From Cudoniella acicularis (Eukaryota > Ascomycota > Leotiomycetes > Helotiales > Helotiaceae), in assembly GCA_013054445.1 (NCBI GenBank), contig JAAMPI010000099.1, positions 1-64,000 of the forward strand: 64,000 nucleotides of DNA. Direction: 5' to 3'. Under the pieces are notes generated by a model that was not told where the DNA came from, did not search any database, and saw nothing but the letters and a program-made list of their open reading frames with translations. This document shows, piece by piece, positions 23,300-36,493 of this stretch. Position 1 is the stretch's first letter. Each line of letters opens with the position of its first letter. A program made the translations under genes and the position numbers.

Positions 23300-24546
23300 G
23301 TAAACGTTCTCCCGCTCTGCCACTGGTCGATGCTTTAAGTAGTGTGTCCTGTACAGAAGCCATCCACTTTCTCCGTGGTTAGGATAATCCCGCACGATAC
23401 CTGAATCAGCTACTCGTATAGGTGAAAGCTGCCTAGTAAAGTTCTTGCGACTTGCCTAGCTATGGGCTTTTCGGACAGTGCGCAGACATTCGATACTAAT
23501 GTGCCCCAGCTACCAGCGCTATGCGCACCGGGCACCCAAGCCACCTGCAGTATGTCAATCTACCCGACACACGCAAGATCATTTGGATGGGGAGCGTCCT
23601 CAAAGCTCACTATTATTTAGAAGTGCTGTGCATACTTGAAACTGTTTCTGGATCACCAAGCTCGTCAATTTGCTTGAGCCCGCCTCTGACTCGAAGACGA
23701 AGAAGTTATAGACGGAATCACTGGTAGTCAAAATACCCGAAATATCTCCAAAGACTTGGATTCAAGGATATTCATGAGGCGCTGTATTTTTGGGTCTAGG
23801 TACGAGCGGTAGAGGTAGTGAGCGCAGGTGGCTTGCCTCGGGATGTGGCTTCAGCACGAGCCAAGCGGGGCGCTGCAAAGTACCTAGATATCCGCGGTCC
23901 CCATGTAGGACAGATGGCTGATGATGAGCTTCGGGAAAGTAGCTTCTAAAGTCTTGATCCATAAGATCGGCATGACGTTGACAGCTTGGTGCTCCGGGTT
24001 CTGTCACAGGCACAGCAGTCACCCGGGAATGGAACAGAAGAATTACAATAATAGAGCTTGTGCAAAGTCACAGGATGGATACAAACATACGAAAAGAGGG
24101 TGGGGTGGATCATGGCGGCCTGGATGAGCGTTTGTGTTTTCACCTGTTGCGTTGTCTGTGCCGTCAGGGGAAATCCCCGGAGAGATTTTCAAGAGTCAAG
24201 ACGGGCCCATTAGCGAGAAACCGCCGTTCGACAGGAGTCCCACAGCTCTAATCCAACCCGAGCTCCCCAAGCCCGAGACCCAAGATTTGACATAGATGGC
24301 ACTGCACGTTGAAATCTTGGGCCTTCAAAATACTTCCATTGTGACCACTGCAGATACTGCTCTGATATCTGCACATCGCCGTTTATCACAATGCTCACGC
24401 ATAGCTGGGTGGTGTCAGTAGACTATCGCTAATTCTAATGCTAAACAGTGTCCACCAAAAAAATGTCCTTTGTAGATATGTTACGCCGTCAATGCTCGAT
24501 ATCTGAATGCTATGCATGCCCTAAACGCCGATTCGAGATGAAAATG
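23300..24546. other. Gene-poor DNA between MITE and sen1
   Basis: About 1.2 kb with only short, unrelated open frames on both strands. It contains the 3' flank of the sen1 gene. No repeat or RNA gene was recognised. Confidence 0.4.
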
Positions 24547-27500
24547 TTATGTCCGTTTAGGAGGCTTGCGTTGGATGAATGGATCCGCCGGCGCTTTCTT
24601 TCGAGGAAGAAGTCCAGGAGGTGGCCGGGGTCGTGAAGCCGGTGCCGGCTTGTTTGCCTGCTGGGCTTGAAATGCGGCATTCAGATCTGGGACCTTGTCA
24701 TTTTTGGGTGGAATTGCCTGTGATAGTAAGCATTCGCTCTAAGATATTCTTCGGAGCAATATACCTTCTTCGGTGGGAGATCCTCCTCTTTGATTGATTC
24801 CCTCCGACGCTTTCCGTGAGTATTTACCTCAGCGGACGCAGGAAGACCCTTTGAACCCTGACGAGAAACCTCAATCTCTGTATTCATTGATGGTTGTCGA
24901 GATTGAATGACGTTCCTACTTTGCCCAGCAGATGAAGTACCTGTATCACTCGTGGACGACTTGCGGGAATCTATCAGACTAGGGGCGTCAATCATTTCAA
25001 TATCGTCATCGTCAAGTGGCCTAGCTGGGAAGGACTGCTTTCTAGACTTTGCTGCGGATGATGAAGCAGCCAGGTGAGGCCCTGGCCCGTTATTTCGGTT
25101 GTGATTTTGAGGTGGTTGTATATCACGAGATGTTGGTCTCGACAGCAGACCCATAACATCACCACCAGTATATCTATCACGGGTCTTCGAATCTTCAATG
25201 AGCTTGTTCCAGAACTCGCCTTGTTGTAATGACCTAGAATCTCCTAGGACCCACAGAGACGACTTTGCTCGTGTGAGACCAACATTCATACGTCTGATAT
25301 CCCCCAAGAAACCAATACCACCGCTTGCTTTTGCTCTGACACAAGAGAATATGATGATCTCCCGCTCGCGTCCTTGGAAAGCATCAGTTGTATTGAACTC
25401 GATTTCTTCAAATATGGAATCCCCAAATCGTCCAGAAAACCGAGCTTTGAGTTCGTTCAATTGGGCTTTATAACTGGTGATAATTCCAATTTTGCCTTTG
25501 AAGTCGTATTCTGTGTAATCGCTTTTTAATCGGATGTAGAGTTGCATGGCGGCGTTGAGTTCTGGGACATTGATGAATGAGTGACCTCGTGCCTCTTTAG
25601 TCTGAATACCCTTTACGTCGAAGAATCGATATGGTCCAAGAATTGTGCTTGCATGCCAAGGCTTCTCCCTTAATTTTGCCATACCATCGCCATCTACCAA
25701 CCTACTGTTGTAGAATTGTTGGCTTGGGAAGCTGCTAATTTCCGGGTGCATTCGATACTGAGTATCCAAGAGATGGACATCGTCAGGGTGATTTCGTTGC
25801 ATGCGGACGAATAAACTCTGCTCGTAACCAAAACTTTGAGCAGATCTTGAGAGAACAGTAGGGGGTAGTTGCTCTGGATCTCCAACTAAAATGCACTTCG
25901 AACAGCCATATTTGAGTGGGATTAGCGCACTCAGCTCAATGCATTGAGCCGCTTCGTCGATAATGACAGTTTCGAACTCGACGTTCAAGTTTCTAAACAT
26001 GTCGTGACCGCTCCCACTGAGTGTAGCACAAAGAACGTGAGCACCGTCAATGATTTCTTGCTGAAATCGACGTCGATTAATCTCGTTTTGACGCGAAACT
26101 GTATTTCCGCTTTCCTTGTCTTCGTCGATTTTGGCGCCAAGGTGAGCTTGGTTGCGCTTTAAGGCGTCAAATTGTCTCTGTAGTTGAAGCTCTGTAGATT
26201 TATCGCCATTTTTTCGTGCCTCGTCCATTTGCGGTCTTAATGCATTGAGTTGCTCTTTAATCTTGCCAGCTTCTTGATGCAGCTTGTCACGATCTTGGAT
26301 CAGCTTATTCTTCTCACCATTGTCTCCTTCAAGTTTACGCAAGACTAGTTCGTCCAACATAACATCTTTCACGCTGGCATTGATAGCGTCACTTCTACCA
26401 ATGCGGATGACATTGATCTTCTGACGGGGCCCATTCAGAGGCTGGATACCCTCTTTCAGCCTAACAACTAGCTCATCTACCGCAGCATTGCTTGGTGCGC
26501 AAATCAGGAGCTTCTTTTGTGGCCCTGATGGCTGTGGTGGAGCATTTCGGCCTGGTAATGTAGGCTGGGCTCTTGCTTGTGTGGCTTGCAGCTGAAGAGT
26601 CGGCGTGAGAAGAGCACCAACCATCGCAACGATGGTTTTCGTCTTTCCGGATCCTGGCGGGCCTTGGATCAAAGTGAAACCATCATTGTCGTTTGCTGAA
26701 AGGATTGCTTTGGCCTGTCCTCTGTTGAGACTGTATTTGGTCGAAATGAGGGATATCTTATCGCTGGAATACTTTTGCAACGGTGAAGGTTTTGCCTCTA
26801 GTACTTCGTAGCACAGGTCATAATACTCTAAACTACTTAGTGCTGCAAATTCGCGCTGCGTAGTTGTCATGTCTGCAATTTTTACAGCATGAATCTTGCC
26901 ATTGGGGAACAGAGCCTGCAGAAATGCAGGTTCAATGTTCCGACTGACTCGATATGTGACTTCGATCGCATCCTTTTTCCGAGTTGTCCTGTCTACGCGG
27001 GCAAGGCAGTGTGGTTCTTGAGGGTTGTTCATCGGATCGTTACTTTTTGAGAGTAGCACAATGTCACGTTCTGACATTTTCAAATCTCTATTTGTTGTCA
27101 TGGGCATTTTTGTGCTGACCTCCATGAATTTGTCCACCGACAGTCTGTTGAGGATAGTAATTTCGATCGGCTTGAAATTGTTCTCTTCCTTAGCAGTAAC
27201 GAGAGATCGCCAGACCTCCGATATTAACAAAGGTCCAAATGTTTCCTTGTACATTTGAAGATCATTGAACTTGTCCGAAATTTTTCTGCAGCGGTTCTCG
27301 CTTGGGGGGTCATCACTTGCATGAAAAAGGTCCCAATTCAAAATTTCGATGTAAAGCTTGTCCATGTTGGGTTCAACACGAGCGCGAAGATCCTTTGCAG
27401 ACCGTTGCACTTTGGTTTTCCTGACCGGCCCTTGTTGCTGCTGCTTGAGAGCACGTCTCTTACTTTCTTCATATTCTGTGACCATCTTTGAGGCTTCCTT

Positions 27501-30500
27501 CCGTTTCTTGACGAGAGCGTTGCTTTCATCCACGTCGTCGTCATCTGTATCTTCGTCTGATGACCCAACCATTATCTCACTTCGAACTGGAGCATGATCC
27601 TTTCCGAACACGCCACCAATATCCTTGAGACCGGATCCCTCGCCTCGAACACCTGCTGGCTGTCGAAGAGCTTTTGCTTTGGCAATGATTTCAGCGTTTT
27701 GGCGTTTTCTTTCCTCCTCGGCCTTTCGACGCTTTTCTTTGAAAGTGTTCATAGAACTATCGGCGATAGCGGCCTGGGCGCGCATTCGCTCTGCGATGGC
27801 CTGGTTTTTACTTGATGAGCTTACCAAGTTCAAAGTCTGACCTTTCTGAGGCAGCGTTGGCTCGTGTCTTTTCCCATCTGCCGACTTTGACCAAGCGTCG
27901 ATTGTGATTTGTTTCTTATTGCTAGGCGCTGTAGAGGTAGTCACCTCGATTATCTCGACACCTTGATGCTCATCAAGAGCTCTTTGGAGTTCGGCCTTTT
28001 GTTGGTTGGTTAGATTTGTTTTCTTGAAGTCTCTCTCGTTCTCCCTTTTGCAGGCTGATTTGATAAACTCCGAAGCATAGTCATCTATTTCGAGATGATA
28101 CTCTCCAAGGCAACGAAGAAGCTTTCCTAAAAGGCTCGTGATAACACTGATCAGATAGGCATCTCTAAGCCTGAGCAACCCAGTCAACCCATTGACATTT
28201 AAGCATACTATTTCTAGCACCTTTTTGATATGTACCCTAGATGACCCTGCTTTGGTAGAACCATTATCGTCATTATTAGAGGCAGGGTCGGCCAGCGCTG
28301 AGGCAACAACGCTATATTCGTCGAATAACGCTTCTGCATATTCCATACCATCACGGCAGAAGTCCTGTAGGTATGCTGTGGACTGGTTCACTCGAGGAGC
28401 CCAAGACTCAGTAGTAGAGAAGACCATATCTAAAGCACGCCATTGGCCACTCCACCACAACGTTATAGCATTACGCTCTATAGTGGAGAAGGAACGTGTA
28501 CGTAATACTCCAGTGTTCCCACTAAGGGATTTGAGAACTTCGCGACCAATTTTAATCATGTACGGGACTGGTGAAAATGTTTTAGCCCTTGTAATTCGAT
28601 TGACGGCGTAAGTGAGGGAGTTTAACATCGGAAGGAAAGACGTTTCCAGGAGATCCGAGATTGCATCTTGTTTACCAAGATGACCAGTGGCAGCTTTGAT
28701 GACTTCCACAGTAGCCTCGTAAACACCCTGATTGGCAGAAACTAAAGCAGCGAACAGTGGACGCGCTGTTTGCACATTCTGATATAATTCGCGCAAATCA
28801 GACTGGCTGAAATCACTCAAACGCTCAAACACCCGTGATATATTGTCCATGAGCTGAGAGAAATCTTTGTTGTATTGAATGTGATCCTTTGGCAGATTGG
28901 CCTTCTTTTTGTTTTCGGGTAAGAGCTCATCCAGGCCAGCCAAAGCAGTAGTAGCACAGAGAATGCTTTTTTGCTAAACTTAAATTTCCTGGCCGGAATA
29001 TGTCGAGGACAGCTTGCCAGACTGATTGGCAGTGCGTTCTTAAGCCTCTCTGTATTGGCGTTCCATTTTCAAGCGCAAAGAATTCTGCACTAATAGCCTT
29101 GCAGTCGAGAGTGAGGGCGTCTTGTATTACTGACATGCCTGCTTTTTTCAGCTCGAGGTGGGTACCATCCACATCTTCCAGGTCAGCACATCCAACGATT
29201 GTACCTTTGTACTTATCAACCAGGCCCATTATATCGTTTATGACAATGAGAGAGGTGGATGGGTTGATTCTGTAAGTGGGGCTGATAAAAGTGTTTAGAG
29301 TTGCTCGTAGAGCCTCTAGACCGGCGCGGCAACAAGTCAACCTAGCACTTTCAGAGAAGCGCTTCTCTTGCAACCTTTCGAGAAGGTTGTAAAGCAAGGA
29401 TCGACAAGCGTCATGCTGATGCACAGGATCAAGAGACTGGATGAAATGGGGTATCCACGAAACAGCAAGTGATGATTCATAATCCTCGAAGTTCTGATCA
29501 TTTGCAAGAACTCTCTCAAAACCACGGCTCTGGAAGATTTGCTCCGCGATTGTAGCCGGCGAAATTGTGCCTAGAGCTGACCAGAAGTCCTTTGGTGCCT
29601 TCTGAAGGAGAAGCGTGTAGGCTTCGATTACCAATTTCACAACGTCCTCAGAGTCACACGAAGAGAGATGTTGAAGACCAAGGCGGTAAATATCGGGCTG
29701 AACCTCCATGGCTCGCAATGAATGGGTGATCAAATCCGCATCTAGTTTATCTAGAATCAAGAGAAATCCCTGCCAGAATCGTTGTATATCTCCTAGGTCG
29801 ACAGATGGATTCGAGACTTGGCTAATTGTTTCAGAAAGAACGTCATGAATGACCCAGTCGAAAGTTCCAGTTGTCAGAGACGAAGTCATCTTCTGCCAAG
29901 CATGGGTTGCAAATCGCAGCCGAACGGTGTCTTTTTGAAAGAGAAACCGGGTCATTGCCGGCAAGATGTCGCTGATCCTGAGAACTTTTCTATTCTGAAC
30001 CTGTGTGAAAACAAAATTGAAGTGGGGTGACAAGTGCTCCTCGGATCTATGGAAGTCGACACAGCAAAGGGCTTCGTAAAGAGCCAAAAGGGCGGCTTGG
30101 TCCTGCTCCGCAAGAAGATTTTGAGTACGTTGGGGAATAGCGACTTCAGAGAGCAGTTTTTCTCCTGATTCTAAACCTTTATCGAGTCTGTCGAAGTCGA
30201 GGGCATTGAGGCGACGTGATAACGCAGCGACTGTATCTTCGTCGAACTGTCTGTAAGGAACAAATGAGTTGCTATACATTTTCACTGCCCATGACCACTT
30301 ACTCTGCTAATTCCTTAAGATGTGCCTTCCTGCCCATATGCCAATTGCGAACACACTTGTCACAGGATGTTAACAGCCTGTCCAAACCCTCGGTATAGTC
30401 ATCGAGTAGCCGGCCTGCAATCTCAGGAGCCATCCCAAGAATCAGGGAGTATTTGTATGCCACCTCATATCTGCGTTTAGAGTCCCGGATCAATTCGAGC

Positions 30501-30728
30501 TTCGTCTCAGCGCTCATATCCTCTTCAATCTCTTCGGGGTGATCGTAGTCGATTGGGTCGTCGTCATTTCGCCGTGGACAAAACCAGTGTGCTTCGGATG
30601 GAAAGCTTTTGAGCTCACTAAAGCATGAATATTTATTAGTATCGCACAGGACGCATGAAAAAGCATTCGCTGGAGATATACCCGTCGAGCCCGTGGAGCT
30701 CGTCCATGATCTCTGCTTCTTCCCTCAT
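24547..30728 (-). CDS. sen1: Sen1-type RNA/DNA helicase (superfamily 1), with frameshift
   Basis: Exons 30728-30682, 30617-30303, 30250-24765 and 24717-24547 total 6019 nt; removing one base gives an exact 2005-aa frame. The N-terminal Sen1 helical region (HWFCPRRNDDDPIDYDHPEE onward) is followed by the helicase core: GPPGSGKT (Walker A, about residue 1315), DEAAQ (about 1554), GDPEQLPPTV, QYRMHPEI, GREREIIIFSCVRA and NVGLTRAK. A short last exon adds a proline-rich, basic tail. Sen1 is nuclear; it terminates noncoding Pol II transcripts and removes R-loops. The frame breaks at a run of six A at about 28968-28973: as written, the N-terminal frame stops at 28927, while the next frame continues as KSILCATTALAGLDELLPEN. 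No GT-AG intron fits there, so an extra A in the assembly or a real inactivating indel is implied; the core motifs are otherwise intact. Confidence 0.93.
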
Positions 30729-31772
30729 ATTGAAGGAGGCGATGTACTATGAGTACGGCATCGGGTGTCAAATGTGCAGTGGACTGCGGATCCAGCACCT
30801 TGAGTGGGATTCGCTGGCAAGGGAATTTTTGCGTCCGTCTGAGTAGCAGATTGCATGCGCAGCAGGCCTTGAAGTTGAGGATGAGGAATTGAGGAAAATG
30901 ATCGGGACTTGGAAACCTGACGAAGTGGAGAAGGGGAGGCGAAGCGAAGGAAGCGTATGTCGGCAGGTGGCTAGGAAGAGGCAAGGCAAAGTTCTACGAG
31001 CAATGTAGTGAATCTCTCAGGTAAACAAGATTAGAAACTCCAGTGATAATCGGGTTGCGAGTGGAAGCTGTGGGTTTACTCTTTACTCGAGAAGTTCTCG
31101 ACGCGCCCATGAAGCGCGACCAGCGGAGTTAGCCCCCCTGCAATTCGAGCCTTGTTGAAGAGGCTGAAAAATTTCGACTTTGTGCAAAAGGGAGGATCAC
31201 TCTATCACGAATCACGAATAACTCAACAAGGCAAACGGCTATTACATCATCTGAGAAGTTGATTGTCTCGTTCTTTCTCCTTCTCATTTTATTTGGTAAA
31301 GCGAAACGTTACAAGTAGGCCACTTTTTGAGGTTTTGCAGATCAAGGACAGCATTATGATTATGGAGACTAGTAGTAATCTTACGTTTACAGAGGCGATT
31401 AATCAGATTATAAACGGTTGGTAGAGTCTTCAACTTCGTTCAATTATTTGCATACACCCCACTCTATATACAGAAAGGATCAAAGATCCACCATCGCTAT
31501 CATTTATCGCTAAGGGGGAGGTCTAGGATTTTCTCCCGAATAGAGCATAGAAATGAATCCCATGAGTTGAGGGCTGATAACCTTGCCTCCTCCCAACCGT
31601 TATAAACTCCTAGACACCGATGCAGTAGAAACAAATGCAGGAAAACCCCATTTCGTAGATCACTCATGCAGATCATCATGCCAAGAGATCTGTGTGTATC
31701 AACAACAAAAGAAACAATGTATCGTACAGTACAACTCCTCCGCTATGTTTTGTGAGGAGTAAGATTCGTAGG
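30729..31772. other. Intergenic region upstream of sen1
   Basis: About 1 kb between two minus-strand genes. It should hold the sen1 promoter on its left side and the flippase 3' untranslated region on its right side. No gene, repeat or RNA is supported. Confidence 0.5.
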
Positions 31773-34700
31773 TTATCGAAGATCACTCGAGGCGTCTTGC
31801 CTTCTACTTCTGACTGGACCAAATGATTGACTCGACTCTAGGCGAGTCAATAACGCCGCCGAGGTAAAGTCGTTGCTGGCCTCGAATGATGGGCGAATGC
31901 GACCATCAAGGGATGCTCTCATTCTGTCTGCATGGAATTAGCACTATGTTTTTTCAAGGAGGGAGGAGTGGGGCTGAGAGGATGAAACTTCCCCTGACCA
32001 TTCGGAATAAAGAGTTGAGGGGAAAGGATAAAGGAAAATATTTCTTACCGAAACTAGGCCTAGGTCTATCCCCCATGGATGGACGGACGAGAGGAATGTC
32101 AAGCGGGGTTTGATCGAGAGACTGTCGGTGATTTGTGAACTCTGTGCCATCGCTACCGGTCTGACTTCGAGCATTGCGGGTAGTGGCCGTTGCCGCAACT
32201 GAAGGGGGGTAAATGGGTCGTTGGTCTTCATCAATGCTCGGGTAATAGGTGTGCTTACTCGGCTTGGGAATATCGGATGAAGTTGTTGAGGACTCCTTGG
32301 AGACCACATCATCAGACTCTTCCACTGTGTTAAGATGATCAAATTTGCCCTGCCGTACTTGTTCGCGGATGATATCAATGTCGTATGGGAAGTAGACTTT
32401 TTGCACGACTTTGACGCAGAAACGGGGGAGCAACGAGAGAATGACCGAGAGAGATGTTACTGCCCAGAAAGAGGGCTGACCAAATGCTTCAGCAGCCGCC
32501 TTGTAGAAATACTCCGATGAGCTGAAAGCCGAGTAAACTCCAGTCCAGAACCACACGAGCAATATACTTATGGTAACGAGTAGCACCATGAGCCAATCCC
32601 ATCTGTAGGTGTTAAGCAAGATGTAGAGATTAATGCAAACAACGACGGCAGGACCAATGTAAACACCGATGCGTTCTCGATCGTCGATGTTCAGGCCATT
32701 GTCGGTCTCGAAGTTGGCAACGCGGAACAGGAGCCAAGCCACGAAGAAGCAGACTACCGACTGGTAAAATCCATCGAGCATGTAGAACCTAAGACTATGG
32801 TTAGATGTACGTCCAAGAACAACTTACAAATGGATAATGCTTACCAAAACTTTGGTTGTGTCCATTCCTTGCGCTCGATGCCACGTCGATACAATTGCGG
32901 AACAGCTAGGGATACCTTGTCGCTAATGTCCTGATCTAGAACACCCATAAATACGATGGGTAGGGAAGTAAAGGCCAAGTTGAATAGTAAGATGTAGGTA
33001 TAGTCGTAAAGGTACGTCATGTCGAAATTGCAAAATATTTGGTACCAAAAAATAGTGAAGGTCCAGATAATGTTTTTGTAAAAGAAATTAGCAATGGTTT
33101 CCGCAAGTCTGCGGTAAGACCATCGGCCGTGAACAAGCACCAGTCTTTGAAGGAAGCGGAATTGGCCAATAGCGTAATCGGATGACATGACTGCTTGACG
33201 TCCTTCTTCTCCGGCAATACCAACGCCTACATCAGCTTCCTGAATCATGGCAACATCGTTTGCTCCATCTCCAATAGATAGAGTCATGACGTCTAGACCA
33301 TTTTTGACCATTTGGACAACAGCGGCTTTCTGGGCTGGACTGACACGACAGCAGAGTACTGATTTGCATTGCTTGCACAAAAGCAAGAACTTTTGGCGGA
33401 GTTTCGGGTCAAGAACCAGTTTCAAGGAATCTCCGTCAATCACGATAGCATGAGTTGGTTCAGGCGGCTTATGACTCTTCCGCGCAACTTTCAGCTCCTC
33501 GTCGGACCCTATCATGTTAAAGGTTGCCAAATGTTGATCAAGTTCGGCTTCAGCCGTGGCTACTTGCTCATCTTCGATCTTGAATACTATGAGCTCCATG
33601 TCATTATTGAGAAGGTTGCAAGAGAAGCCGATGTTGATGGCGGTCTCAACCTTATCGCCAGTCAGCACCCATAACTTAATTCCAGCCTGGGCAAGGAGCG
33701 CAATGGTGTCAGGTACGCCCTCTTGTAGTCGATCCTCAATGGCTGTGCCTCCCAGTAAGGTCAGATCACGCTCGATAATGTCGGATACTGCCTCGAGCTT
33801 GTCTTCTCTGTCTGTGATCGAGGCTGCCGCGAGCTCATGATCCCTATTCCATCTTTGATACTCCTCTTCGCCAAGCTCTCTTTGAGCAATACAAAGAGTT
33901 CGCAATCCTTCTCTTGCAAACATCTCTAGATGCTCAGCTGTGATTTTCCGCAACTCAGGTTGCTCTCCTGGTTTTAAACGAGAATAGATCATGGTATCGG
34001 CGCCTTTGCAAAAAAGAATGATTTTGTTGTTAGGCATTCTTATAATTGCGCTCATTCGCTTCCTTGTTGAATTAAATTCAAGGGTGTTGAGAACCTTGTA
34101 TGATCTATCCTCACCCTGAACATTCAGTCGTATCCCTTCTTCGGAGTTGCCCAGTACAGTATAACCAACATCTCTAGCAGTGGCAACCAGTGCTGCTTCA
34201 TCAGGAGACTGAGCTTTGAATTCAATGCGAGGTGGATCTCCAGGTATCGTCTCCGAAATTACGGTGTGACAGAGGGCTAGAGCGAGCATGAATTGATCGT
34301 TGGCCTGTTGCTGCTCGGGAGTAGACTCGCCAGCCAAATCATTCACGAAGTCCGGTGCCACAAATGTAAGCTCATCGTCGTGCAGATATGGGTTGTTGTG
34401 AAGCTTTCGAATATCGACCAACATTTTTGCACGAGCTTGAGCAATTTCCTCACGGGCTCTGGCACTCTCCTTCTCTACATCAATGCCTTGCCGTTTCTGC
34501 ATTCCAGCTTGAGCTTCAGTGTACGCTTCGCCATAAGGAACGCCATTGATTGTAGCCTTCTTGAACTCCATGACGTTTTGAGTCAAAGTGCCGGTTTTGT
34601 CAGAGAAAATGTACTCAATCTGACCAAGATCGTCAGATATATTCCATGACTTTGGAGTGCAAGGATAATCGATCTTTTCGTAATACATCTCGGTGTCGCT

Positions 34701-36493
34701 ATAGATGAAAAATGCCTGGCAGGTTTTGATGATCTCAAGTGAAATGTACAGAGAAATGGGAACCAAATTCTGGAACAGGATGACGGCTGCCCAAAATGTG
34801 ATAAACCCGTCAAGAGCTGGGGTGCCTCCAATCGACCCAAACTCGAAGAAGTCCAGAGAGTTATTTCCCTGCGCCCACGTGATCCCTTGAATCAAACCAG
34901 AGACGAAACACATGATGAAAAGGATTATGAAGTTGTAAATAACGTTCCAATTCAACTCGCGAGCAATCCGAGAGCGCTTGCTGGGTGTTATACCAGCGTT
35001 CATCATGATCTTGGTATCAAAACCAGTGAAGACAACGACACCAAGAACCCAATCAGTATTTCTTAAATTGCAACCCCGTAAGAGAAGGTTGTTGATCGAA
35101 ATGGGTTCCGCCATTTCTTCACCTGACGAGTGCTGGGTCCATCGTGCAACGGCACTGTATTGATACAGGTTTGCTTGTGGGGGCTCACTCTGAATAGTGA
35201 ACTCGGTCCTTTCACAATCCCGTGCATGTTTGATCTTTCGCCCACTTCGAAGCGCGTGTCGAACCTTCAGGTTCGTTTCTCCGTCAAGGTTCTTCGTCTC
35301 AACGTAACAGGCGCCATCGGGATCGGATGTCGACAAAATAACCACATCAGCTGGGATTTGGTCGTCGTTATAGAGCCGCACAAAATCACCGACCTGAACG
35401 TTCTTCCAATAGTCCTGGTGAAATCGAGGCTTCCCGCTTACTGGAAGGTTAGGGTTAACCAGGGTCCCAAAATTCCTCACTGCAGGCCCAGCTTCGCCCT
35501 CATATGAAAAAGCCGTCTTTGGGCGATCTGGAATCTCAAGGCCGTCTTGGCGAGGGAGTGGCGAAGGAACTGGAGTCATCTGAATTTCTTCTCGGGCAGA
35601 CGTGAATGATGTGCGTTGAGTATGTGTAGAGAAGGCAGACGCACGTCTGGTTGCTCTCGTTTCGAATGATTCTCGTGGTTCGTCAAGAGCTCGATCGGCA
35701 TAATCCTTCCCGGGAACTTCCTTCCCTTTGCTGACCTTTTTCCACATCACAACTATCAGGCGGGATGTCGCCTTTTTGAATCTCCTCCACAAAGAAATAT
35801 CGTCAGCGCTGACATTGACGTTGTTCCAGTCCACAAGTCTATGAACCGGGGAGTTGTTGAGCTCATTGTCGAGAACTGTTCGACGGTAATCCTCAATCGC
35901 ATCCTTCACAGCAGTTATAAAAACGATCACAATCAGTGGAACAGCATTCAATCCGGGATTTGACGCCCCGAAAATGCTGAAGAACTAGGGATTGGTCAGC
36001 GGCAAGGTTCATAGTTGGGTTGGGACAAACTTACAGCGAGTATGATGAGAAAGAGAAAGTACACGTTAGCAATATTGTGGAATTGATACCACAAATTCTT
36101 CGGTATAAAACTGAGAGGCGTATACTTCGCAGTCCTAATCTTATTTCTCCGATAGTGTTTGAGTGGTAGGCCTTGCTCATCAACAGCTTCCGGGGGTAGT
36201 GGGATATTGAAGAGGATTGTCCTTGGGCCCTGGTTGTCTCTATCGTTATCCTCCACATCTGCGGGTTTGTTCTCCTCTGGCTCTTCTTGAATTCCACCTA
36301 GGTCTGTTCCTACTGAGTCCCCACCCCCAGAGTCCCTCTTCTTCTCATTTTGAGACCCTCGGTGATGTAACCGACCGATTATCGACCCGCGCTTTTTACT
36401 CCCCGTTCTACCCTTTATCCTCTGAGTCGCCCATCGCAATCGCTTTGTGGGTATGGGTGCTTCCTCGGGCTCCTCGTAAGAAGAGAGAGCCAT
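31773..36493 (-). CDS. dnf1: P4-type ATPase, DNF1-like phospholipid flippase
   Basis: Exons 36493-36035, 35984-32845, 32788-32049 and 31927-31773 give 1497 aa with all phases consistent. Class landmarks: an entry helix pair (YVFLFLIILA-type segment joined over intron 1), DGETNLK in the actuator domain (about residue 386), the P4-specific PISLYISLEI in TM4, the phosphorylation site DKTGTLT (about 613), KAQSPDEAALV, TGDKVETAINI and GDGANDVAMI. The last exon carries the conserved basic/serine C-terminal tail (RMRASLDGRIRPSFEAS). P4-ATPases move aminophospholipids to the cytosolic leaflet of the plasma membrane, endosome or trans-Golgi, working with Cdc50-family partners. Size and the long N-terminal extension fit Dnf1/Dnf2 better than the shorter Drs2 branch. 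All catalytic residues are present. Confidence 0.94.

Noticed and set aside
30514..30984. Open frame antisense/overlapping the 5' end of sen1
   Set aside because: It overlaps the well-supported first two sen1 exons in another frame and has no family similarity.
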